Shown one piece after another: positions 1 through 6,124 of a stretch of 7,240 bases of DNA (positions are counted from its first letter, which is position 1; each line of letters begins with the position of its first letter). Under the pieces are notes generated by a model. That model ran no database searches, was not told the DNA's origin, and worked only from the letters and a program-made list of their open reading frames with translations. Origin of the DNA: Crocinitomicaceae bacterium (lineage in GTDB: Bacteria > Bacteroidota > Bacteroidia > Flavobacteriales_G > Salibacteraceae); contig JAAZVO010000132.1 of the NCBI GenBank assembly GCA_018623405.1, positions 1 to 7,240 on the forward strand, in the 5' to 3' direction. A program made the translations under genes and the position numbers.

Positions 1-863
1 AAATCTGCCAATTGATGTATCGCTTTTTGCTGCTTTTTATATTCATCAATCCTAGATTCTTCAAAAACCTCTTCTATTAAAATTCCTTTTTTAATTAACT
101 GCTTTGTAACACTTCCTGATTCCCCAACCTTTTTTTGAAGCTTTATTTTCTTAACAAATTGGTTTCCTTCATTAAAAAAATTAGATAGCTGCAAAAAACC
201 AGTAAGCATTTTTAATTGAGATGGAGCTTTTGACAATTCATCGAAGCAGCTTTTCAATTTTTCTTCTTCTTGATAAGCTTCTGATAATTTCACTAACGAA
301 ACCTTCTTAGGCGTGTACCTTTTTTTAAGTTCTTCCTGCTTAATAATTACTCCCTTCTCTTGTAAGGAGTTAATTAAAGCATAAACAGATTTCTGATCGG
401 AAATTGCAGATATCTCATTTAATCCAAGCACATCAGAAGATTGTAATGCCTCATAAATTAAAAACTCTTTATCAGAAAGTTCAGCACCTTGGCCGCTGTA
501 ATTTGGATGCAATGAAACTTTTGTTTCTGAAGAAATTAACAAGCCTGAAGGAATAGCTGCCTGCATAACTTCACCCAAAGTACAGAGGTAATAGTTTGAC
601 AACCACTGCCAAAATACTTCTTGGGCTTTACCAATTATTGGTTGTGCATCTAACACACTAAGAATGTACTTTGCCTCGTAGTCTTTTGGAGCTTCTTGAT
701 GCACATTTAATATTAAGCCGCTGTAAAGTTTTTGCTTCCCAAACTGCACCACCACCCTTTTTCCGTATTCAACCTGTTTTACTTGATCTCTTGGAGCTCT
801 ATATGTGAAAGTACCGGGAAGCGGTAATGGTAATAATATGTCTGCAAAAAATGTAATTTCCAT
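1..863 (-). CDS. priA: Primosomal protein N' (PriA), N-terminal part, truncated by window edge
   Basis: PriA is the replication-restart helicase that recognises forked DNA and reloads the replisome. The minus-strand frame starts at ATG 863-861 and stays open to the left edge, giving 287 codons of a protein that is normally about 800 aa in Bacteroidota. Residues 1-108 match the 3'-DNA-binding domain: a hydrophobic start with LLPLPLPGTFTY (10-21), then YGKRVVVQFG (33-42), then WLSNYYLCTLGEVMQAAIP (87-105), all in the usual order. Residues of about 115-200 fit the winged-helix domain (LSDKEFLIYEAL, then LNEISAISDQKSVYALINSL), followed by a basic, charged linker. The DEXH helicase motifs and zinc-binding cysteines would lie outside the window, so they cannot be checked. 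It is divergent from the symporter gene, with 116 bases between the two starts and no exact TAnnTTTG promoter motif there. Family assignment is confident from the domain order, though the catalytic part is unseen. Confidence 0.9.
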   Translation of the reverse strand, partial: MEITFFADILLPLPLPGTFTYRAPRDQVKQVEYGKRVVVQFGKQKLYSGLILNVHQEAPKDYEAKYILSVLDAQPIIGKAQEVFWQWLSNYYLCTLGEVMQAAIPSGLLISSETKVSLHPNYSGQGAELSDKEFLIYEALQSSDVLGLNEISAISDQKSVYALINSLQEKGVIIKQEELKKRYTPKKVSLVKLSEAYQEEEKLKSCFDELSKAPSQLKMLTGFLQLSNFFNEGNQFVKKIKLQKKVGESGSVTKQLIKKGILIEEVFEESRIDEYKKQQKAIHQLAD

Positions 864-979
864 TTCCAATTGTAAAAGTAAGTAGGCTTTATGCTTTTAA
901 TTTGAATAGGTTGAAAACTTTTGAGGATAGATTTTTTACCCCAAGATGGATAATATACTTTTAGCAAAAAGTAAAAATT

Positions 980-2755
980 TTGGAACTTAGCTTATTTGAT
1001 TGGGGCATCATAATTTCTGTTTTATTGCTCTTTCTTTTTATAGGATTACGCTATAAAAATGAAGGTTCAAAAAGCTTGGAATCTTTTTTTCTAGGAGGCA
1101 GAAACCTTCCTTGGTACATTGCCGGTACAAGCATGGTTGCTACCACATTTGCGGCAGATACACCATTAGCTGTTACAGAATTAGTTTCTAAAAATGGAAT
1201 TTCCGGCAATTGGATTTGGTGGTGCTTTTTAACAGGAGGAATACTAACCACCTTCTTTTTTGCTCCGCTTTGGCAACGAGCAGGAGTGCTTACAGAATTA
1301 GAGTTAATTTCTATTAGGTATAGCGGAAAAGCTGCTCATTACCTAAGGCTATTTAAGTCTGTTTACCTTGGTGTATTTATGAATGCCATGATAATTGGTT
1401 GGGTAAACCTTGCATTTATGAGTTTAATTCAAGTTTTTTTTGGACTAACCTTTTATGAGGCATTAGGGGTAACCTTTTTAACCATGATAATTGCTGTTAT
1501 CTACAGTTCACTTTCTGGGTTATTAGGCGTAGCAATTACAGATGTAATACAATTTATTTTTGCTATGGTGGGTTGCATTATTTTGGCATTTGTAGTAATT
1601 AACTCAGAAGAAGTTGGAGGAATTCAAAACATAAAAAACTCATTACCAAACGAGTACTTTAACTTTTTTCCAAAATTTCAATTTGAAAACTCTAGCGCCT
1701 TAAACTTGAGTTTAACGGTAGGAACATTCTTTTCATTTTTTGCTGTTCAATGGTGGGCTAGTTGGTATCCCGGAGCTGAACCCGGAGGTGGAGGTTATAT
1801 TGCCCAAAGGATAATGAGTACAAAGTCGCAAAAAGATGCAGTTTATGCCACTTTATTTTTTCAAATAGCTCATTACGCTATTAGACCTTGGCCTTGGATT
1901 TTAGTAGCCTTGGCTGCAGTTTTTCTTTATGGAGGCTTTTTAGAAAATGGCGAAGTAGAGCTGGTGAATCAATTTAAAGAAAACCCCCGATTAGGCTTTG
2001 TTTTTACTATGAAACAATTTCTACCAACCGGTCTTAAGGGGGTTTTGCTTACAGCTTTTATTGCTGCTTACCTAAGTACAATTTCTACTCAATTAAACTG
2101 GGGAGCAAGCTTTATTGTAAACGATTTTGCTAAACCCTTAGGATGGCTAAAATCAAATCAAATCTTAATAAGTAGAATAGTTACATTCTTATTAATGATA
2201 ATTGGGTTAGCCGTAACTACCGTTATCAACTCAATTTCAGGAGTATGGGAGTTTATAATTAATTGCGGCGCAGGTTTAGGTTTAGTACTTATTTTAAGAT
2301 GGTATTGGTGGCGCGTGAATGCATACAGCGAAATTGTGGCAATGTTGGCTCCATTTGCCGGTTATTTAATTGGGTTAACAATTTTAGAGCCCTACTTTGG
2401 TGAAGAGTTTATCACACAAAATGGTACGTTTTTATTTACTGTGATGTTTACAACCTTGGCTTGGATAACATCAACATTTGTTTCTAAACCTACAGACCAA
2501 AAAATTTTAGAGGAGTTTTATAAAAATGTAAAACCTAAAGGAGTGTGGAAACATGTTAACCTAACTCACCAAAATAAGGGATTAGGAAATTTATTGGTTA
2601 GCTGGACTTCAGGCGTTTCTGCAGTTTACAGCGCATTGTTTATAGTTGGGTATTTCTTATTGGGAGACTATAAGGCAGCATTGATAGCTACAATTGTTTT
2701 TATTATCTCTTTTTTTATGCTCGGGAAAAAACTTAAGCAAGGAGAGTTAGTTTAA
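980..2755 (+). CDS. Sodium:solute symporter (SSS family), substrate unknown
   Basis: This is an integral inner-membrane transporter of 591 aa with about 13-14 hydrophobic segments, expected to couple Na+ entry to solute uptake. SSS hallmarks occur in order: SFFLGGRNLPWY after the first membrane helix (35-46), TELELISIRY (105-114), a TDVIQ motif (187-191) like the WTDVxQ of SGLT proteins, YIAQRIMSTK (273-282), and AAYLSTISTQLNWGAS (362-377). The last matches the helix that carries the Na2-site Ser-Ser pair in vSGLT, here S366-T367. A soluble linker (about 500-540) precedes the final hydrophobic hairpin. The start is TTG at 980: an in-frame stop lies at 962-964, no ATG occurs in between, and the next ATG (about residue 52) would remove the first helix. 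ATT at 977 is the only other nearby rare start. A near-match to the -7 motif (TACTTTTA, 956-963) lies close upstream without a good -33. Sugar, amino acid or another solute cannot be told apart from sequence. Confidence 0.88.
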   Translation: MELSLFDWGIIISVLLLFLFIGLRYKNEGSKSLESFFLGGRNLPWYIAGTSMVATTFAADTPLAVTELVSKNGISGNWIWWCFLTGGILTTFFFAPLWQRAGVLTELELISIRYSGKAAHYLRLFKSVYLGVFMNAMIIGWVNLAFMSLIQVFFGLTFYEALGVTFLTMIIAVIYSSLSGLLGVAITDVIQFIFAMVGCIILAFVVINSEEVGGIQNIKNSLPNEYFNFFPKFQFENSSALNLSLTVGTFFSFFAVQWWASWYPGAEPGGGGYIAQRIMSTKSQKDAVYATLFFQIAHYAIRPWPWILVALAAVFLYGGFLENGEVELVNQFKENPRLGFVFTMKQFLPTGLKGVLLTAFIAAYLSTISTQLNWGASFIVNDFAKPLGWLKSNQILISRIVTFLLMIIGLAVTTVINSISGVWEFIINCGAGLGLVLILRWYWWRVNAYSEIVAMLAPFAGYLIGLTILEPYFGEEFITQNGTFLFTVMFTTLAWITSTFVSKPTDQKILEEFYKNVKPKGVWKHVNLTHQNKGLGNLLVSWTSGVSAVYSALFIVGYFLLGDYKAALIATIVFIISFFMLGKKLKQGELV

Positions 2756-3147
2756 TTTCTTTGAAACTCCTCTATTGGTACCATCTTAAATGGAATGGAA
2801 ATAATAACGTCAAAATCCTGACCGGCTTCCTGCATATCTTCATCATCTTCTTCGAAAAACCAATGAATTTCAACTGATGATTTTCCTGATGAATGAAGGC
2901 GCTCCAGCTTTTTTAACATTGTTAAGATACACTTAGAAGAGCTTGTATTAAAATACTCCAGTTTAACCTCAAAAATTGTTTTTTGACAAGGTTTTTCGAT
3001 ATAGTTTTCTATCCATTCATACACCGGCTGAAAAAAATCCGCAGAATTTTCAGGAATTGACCTTCCTTCTAGTTCAAGCTTTCCAACCTCTGCATTACAA
3101 TCAATTAATGGGGTTTTATTTGTAGGTTCTAATTTTAAATTATTCAT
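2752..3147 (-). CDS. siaC: SiaC-family regulatory phosphoprotein (DUF1987)
   Basis: This 131-aa cytoplasmic protein is of the DUF1987 / SiaC family. In Pseudomonas aeruginosa, SiaC is phosphorylated by SiaB on Thr68, dephosphorylated by SiaA, and in its unphosphorylated form binds the diguanylate cyclase SiaD. Family blocks seen here are KTPLID (11-16), GRSIPEN (28-34), EYFNTSSSK (64-72) and the acidic EEDDEDMQEAGQDF (99-112). With the start at ATG 3147-3145, the phospho-acceptor threonine of the NTSSS motif is exactly residue 68 (codon 2946-2944). A TTG at 3159 would add four residues and is less likely. The ATG overlaps the end of siaB by 8 bases (3140-3147), so translational coupling is likely. 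The stop TAA (2754-2752) lies inside a TTAA shared with the stop of the convergent symporter. The downstream partner in this organism is unknown. Confidence 0.9.
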   Translation of the reverse strand: MNNLKLEPTNKTPLIDCNAEVGKLELEGRSIPENSADFFQPVYEWIENYIEKPCQKTIFEVKLEYFNTSSSKCILTMLKKLERLHSSGKSSVEIHWFFEEDDEDMQEAGQDFDVIISIPFKMVPIEEFQRN

Positions 3148-3676
3148 TGTTAGTTTCAATTGTCAAATTAACTAAGAAATTTATATGTCTTTCGTCTTTG
3201 AAAAAATTATAATCAATATTGTTTTTTGTTTTTCTCTTCATGTCCAAAAACCCTAATCCGCTACCTCCTTTTTCACTCACTATTCCGTTGTCTAATACCT
3301 TTCGGTATTCTTCAACTATTTCATTTTTATCCATTTGATTTACTGCATCTAACTTAACTTTCAACTTTTCTACAATTTCTTTTTTTATGGAATTACATAA
3401 GGTTATTTTGAAACTTTCTGAATCATAAGAAACTGAAAATAAAGCAGGAATAGAGTCATCTTCATCTTTGGCCCCGTGATGAAAAATATTTTGAAGTCCT
3501 TCAACTAAAACATTGTAGATTTTTTTTACAAACCTTGTTTTTACTTTCCTTTCAAGCAGCCGTTTTTCAACCAACAATAAAGAGTGATTGATAACATCAA
3601 TGGTTAATTTGCCCGAAAAAGAAAGAATTACTTCACTATCGCCAAGAGAATCAATATGTTTTTTTAAAGAAATCAC
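3140..3676 (-). CDS. siaB: SiaB-family protein kinase (DUF6272, GHKL/HATPase-like)
   Basis: This 178-aa cytoplasmic protein matches the SiaB family of small GHKL-fold kinases that phosphorylate SiaC. What can be seen: ILSFSGKLT (17-25) at the family's N-terminal strand, an N-box-like helix LVEGLQNIFHH (57-67) with the Glu and Asn expected for Mg-ATP binding, a LCNSI strand (93-97) where the family usually has a G-N pair, and the glycine-rich lid SEKGGSGLGFLDMKRK (134-149), followed by a C-terminal beta region. It is immediately followed by, and overlaps, siaC, its expected substrate. The start is GTG at 3676-3674. Upstream the frame stays open for 13 codons back to a stop but contains no ATG, GTG or TTG, and this start leaves about 15 residues before the conserved ILSF, as is normal for the family. 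An exact -7 promoter element lies about 54 bases upstream of the start. Kinase activity is inferred from the family. Confidence 0.86.
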   Translation of the reverse strand: MISLKKHIDSLGDSEVILSFSGKLTIDVINHSLLLVEKRLLERKVKTRFVKKIYNVLVEGLQNIFHHGAKDEDDSIPALFSVSYDSESFKITLCNSIKKEIVEKLKVKLDAVNQMDKNEIVEEYRKVLDNGIVSEKGGSGLGFLDMKRKTKNNIDYNFFKDERHINFLVNLTIETNNE

Positions 3677-3704
3677 TTCTTCAAATGTAATTACAAATAC
3701 TTGA

Positions 3705-3724
3705 TAACGGGCATTTTACCGTTA
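3705..3724. repeat. Inverted repeat TAACGG-N8-CCGTTA
   Basis: There is a perfect 6-base dyad, TAACGG at 3705-3710 and CCGTTA at 3719-3724, with an 8-base spacer. It lies in the intergenic region between siaB and the S46 peptidase gene. It sits just downstream of the minus-strand -7 element at 3737-3730, so it would fall at the very 5' end of the siaBC transcript. It could be an operator or a leader hairpin. Six base pairs can arise by chance, so this is only a candidate. Confidence 0.4.
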
Positions 3725-3729
3725 ATAAT

Positions 3730-3737
3730 CAAATTTA
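3730..3737 (-). promoter_or_regulatory. Candidate siaBC promoter, -7 element
   Basis: Read on the minus strand the bases are TAAATTTG, an exact match to the Bacteroidota -7 consensus TAnnTTTG. A transcript from here would begin around 3723-3726 and give siaB a leader of roughly 45-50 bases. No TTG -33 element sits at the usual 17-23 base spacing (the closest is a weak TTTA), so only the -7 half is supported. Confidence 0.45.
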
Positions 3738-3779
3738 TCCATGTGTTGAATATTGTAAATTCTACCACAAGTAAATCGC

Positions 3780-3787
3780 TATGTTTG
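3780..3787 (+). promoter_or_regulatory. Candidate S46 peptidase promoter, -7 element
   Basis: TATGTTTG is an exact match to TAnnTTTG. A TTG at 3753-3755 lies 24 bases upstream, slightly longer than the usual -33 spacing. Transcription would start near 3791-3795, giving a leader of about 16-20 bases before the ATG at 3811. The element contains the ATG at 3781, so that upstream ATG would not be in the transcript. This supports the internal start. Confidence 0.5.
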
Positions 3788-3810
3788 TTCCTCTTAAAAA
3801 TTACCGAAGA

Positions 3811-6069
3811 ATGAAAAAATTACTTATTGGATTATTAGCATTTGCCTTGGTATTCCCTTCAACCACCAAGGCAGACGAAGGCATGTGGTTACCCATGTTT
3901 GTAAAAAGGTTGAACTATAAAGACATGAAAGAAAAGGGGCTACAGCTTACCCCTGAAGAAATCTACAGTGTAAATAACTCAAGCTTAAAAGACGCTATAG
4001 TTAGACTAGGCGGAGGGTTTTGTACAGGAGAAATAATCTCTAACCAAGGCTTAATGCTTACCAATCATCACTGTGGATATAGTGTAATTCAAGAAAAAAG
4101 TACTGTTGAGAATGATTATTTAACAGATGGTTTTTGGGCCATGAAAAAGGAAGATGAGTTACCCGCAGGTTTCTCAGTTTCGTTTTTGCAGAGTATGGAT
4201 GATGTTTCAGCAGTAATAAATGCCAAGTTAAATGATGAAATGTCGGTTGATGAAAGAAATAAAGTAATTCAACAATTGGCAGATAGCATAGAGTCTGCTA
4301 TTGAAGGAGATGAAAAATATATTGAAGCCTCAGTAAAAAGCTTTTTCAAAGGCAATGAGTTTTATGTTTTTGTTTATAAAACTTTTCCTGATGTAAGGTT
4401 GGTTGGAGCTCCTCCTTCCTCAGTTGGAAAATTTGGTGGTGATACCGATAACTGGATGTGGCCAAGACACACCGGTGATTTTACAATGTTTAGGGTTTAT
4501 GCCGGAGAAGATAACGAACCTGCTGAATACAGCGAAACAAACAAGCCTTATACCCCAAAGCACTTCTTACCAATTTCATTAGAGGGAGTTAATCAGGGTG
4601 ATTATGCGATGATTTTTGGATATCCTGGCTCTACAGATAGATTTTTAACTTCTTATGGAATTAAGCTAGCAATTGAGAAAGATCAACCATCAAGAGTTAA
4701 GATTAGAAGAGAAAAGTTAGATATTTATGAAAAGTATCAAGCAAAAAGCGATGAAGTAAGAATTCAATATGCTTCAAAGCACGCTAGAGTAAGTAATTAT
4801 TGGAAGTATTTTATTGGTCAAACTCAAGGTTTAAAAAGACTTAAAGTTTACGATAAAAAGAAAAAAATTGAAGATGATTTTGAGTCTTGGGTAGACAAAG
4901 ATGGAAGTAGAAAAGAAAAATACGGAGAGGTAATCTCAATGTACCAAGATGCTTATAATACTCTTGATGAAGTTCAGTTGGCTGAAACCTATCTATTTGA
5001 AGCCATTTTCGGAATTGAAATGATTCGATTTGGAATTGGCTTTACTAGATTAAAAGGACAATTAGAAGCATTAACAGCTGCAGAAAAAGAAGGTGATACA
5101 GAAAAGGTTGAAGCTCAAAAACAAGCTTTAGAGGGTACTTTAGCAAGAATGAAAGCTGCAGCTGAAGGTCACTTTAAAGATTACTACAAACCAATTGATC
5201 AAGAAGTTTTTGCAGCAATGATTGAATTTTATGAATCAGATATTGACTCAAAATACAAACCGGCTGCATGCAATGAATATGTAGCTAAATTCAAAGGTGA
5301 TTACAAAAAAATGGCAGAAAAGGTTTTTTCTAAATCCTTTTTATCTGATAAAGAAAGTGTAATGGAGTTTTTAGATGATCCATCTGCTAAAACATTGTCT
5401 AAAGACCCAGGCATCATGTTAGCAGAAGCTTTCTATAGTTTTTACTTAAGTGACCTTCAGATAATGCTAAAACCTGCTAGAGATAAAAAATCTACAGCAG
5501 ATAGGCTATTTGTAGATGGTTTAAGAAAAATGTACCCTAACAAGGTTTTTGCAGATGATGCAAACTCAACCATGAGGGTTACCTATGGAAATGTATTTGA
5601 CTACTATCCTCAAGATGCTGTTAAATATGACTTTGTAACCACAGCAGAAGGAATTTTAGAAAAAGAAGACCCAACTAATCCTGAGTTTATTGTTCCTGAA
5701 AAATTAAAAACGCTTATTAAAAATAAGGATTATGGTAAATACTCAGATAAAGATGGCGACCTAGTAGTTTGTTTCCTATCAAACAATGATATCACAGGAG
5801 GAAACTCAGGTAGCCCCGTTATTAATGCCAAAGGCTATTTAATTGGTACCGCCTTTGATGGAAACTGGGAAGCTATGAGTGGAGACATTGCATTTGAACC
5901 CAATTTGCAAAGAACTATTTCTGTTGATGTAAGGTACACTCTTTTTATTATTGATAAATACGCCGGTGCGTCTCACCTTATTGATGAGATGAAATTGATT
6001 TATCCTTCAAAAAAGAATGATGCCCCTGCCCCAATGGCAGAACCAACTAAAGCAGAAAAGAAAATGTAA
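3811..6069 (+). CDS. Secreted S46-family dipeptidyl-peptidase, DPP7-type
   Basis: This chymotrypsin-fold serine exopeptidase releases dipeptides from peptide N-termini and should act in the periplasm or outside the cell. It has 752 aa from ATG 3811. Residues 1-21 are a Sec signal peptide (KK, hydrophobic core, cleavage after TKA, mature end DEGMW as in P. gingivalis DPP11). The triad is complete: His87 in TNHHCGY, Asp223 in RHTGDF, Ser666 in GGNSGSPV. Asn214-Trp215 match the residues that hold the substrate amino group, and Cys71/Cys88 have the spacing of the DPP11 disulfide. A charged helical region (about 270-540) separates the two barrel halves. The residue 18 after the catalytic Ser is Gly684 (FDGNW): Arg there gives DPP11 Asp/Glu specificity and Gly goes with DPP7, so a hydrophobic P1 is predicted. 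The ATG at 3781 would add ten residues before the signal peptide and overlaps a promoter motif, so 3811 is preferred. The C-terminus carries a Lys/Pro/Ala-rich tail of about 20 residues. A strong terminator follows. Confidence 0.93.
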   Translation: MKKLLIGLLAFALVFPSTTKADEGMWLPMFVKRLNYKDMKEKGLQLTPEEIYSVNNSSLKDAIVRLGGGFCTGEIISNQGLMLTNHHCGYSVIQEKSTVENDYLTDGFWAMKKEDELPAGFSVSFLQSMDDVSAVINAKLNDEMSVDERNKVIQQLADSIESAIEGDEKYIEASVKSFFKGNEFYVFVYKTFPDVRLVGAPPSSVGKFGGDTDNWMWPRHTGDFTMFRVYAGEDNEPAEYSETNKPYTPKHFLPISLEGVNQGDYAMIFGYPGSTDRFLTSYGIKLAIEKDQPSRVKIRREKLDIYEKYQAKSDEVRIQYASKHARVSNYWKYFIGQTQGLKRLKVYDKKKKIEDDFESWVDKDGSRKEKYGEVISMYQDAYNTLDEVQLAETYLFEAIFGIEMIRFGIGFTRLKGQLEALTAAEKEGDTEKVEAQKQALEGTLARMKAAAEGHFKDYYKPIDQEVFAAMIEFYESDIDSKYKPAACNEYVAKFKGDYKKMAEKVFSKSFLSDKESVMEFLDDPSAKTLSKDPGIMLAEAFYSFYLSDLQIMLKPARDKKSTADRLFVDGLRKMYPNKVFADDANSTMRVTYGNVFDYYPQDAVKYDFVTTAEGILEKEDPTNPEFIVPEKLKTLIKNKDYGKYSDKDGDLVVCFLSNNDITGGNSGSPVINAKGYLIGTAFDGNWEAMSGDIAFEPNLQRTISVDVRYTLFIIDKYAGASHLIDEMKLIYPSKKNDAPAPMAEPTKAEKKM

Positions 6070-6093
6070 CATTTAAATAAAAAGTTATTTTCG

Positions 6094-6124
6094 AGCCCAA
6101 CCTCAAAAAAGGTTGGGCTTTTTT
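6094..6124 (+). terminator. Rho-independent terminator after the S46 peptidase gene
   Basis: A perfect 10-bp stem, AGCCCAACCT (6094-6103) with AGGTTGGGCT (6110-6119), closes a 6-base loop CAAAAA and is followed by a run of six T (6119-6124, the first belonging to the stem). It lies 24 bases after the peptidase stop. The T-run directly touches the ATG of the next gene at 6125. It is strong for the plus strand; there is no matching T-run for the other direction. Confidence 0.88.

Noticed and set aside
779..967. Minus-strand reading of 62 codons upstream of and overlapping priA
   Set aside because: It is in another frame across the well-supported priA start and the intergenic region, and its product is a Lys/Tyr-rich string with no family pattern.
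864..979. Promoters in the priA/symporter divergent region
   Set aside because: Only near-matches to TAnnTTTG were found (TACTTTTA at 956-963), without a -33 element at a suitable distance, so no promoter feature is called.
1051..1251. Minus-strand reading of 66 codons inside the symporter gene
   Set aside because: It lies fully antisense to a well-conserved part of the SSS coding region and has no recognisable features.
2740..2771. Possible hairpin AGGAG...CTCCT (or AGTTT...AAACT) around the convergent stops
   Set aside because: The stems are only 5 bp with long loops, compete with each other, and have no T-run in either direction.
3148..3159. TTG start for siaC at 3159
   Set aside because: ATG 3147 gives the normal family N-terminus and puts the phospho-threonine at residue 68; the TTG version adds only four residues.
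3781..3810. Ten-residue N-terminal extension of the S46 peptidase from ATG 3781
   Set aside because: It places charged residues before a normal signal peptide, and its ATG lies inside an exact -7 promoter motif.
6113..6124. TTG start for the methyltransferase at 6113
   Set aside because: The extra four residues are encoded by the terminator right arm and T-run; ATG 6125 follows at once and fits the family length.
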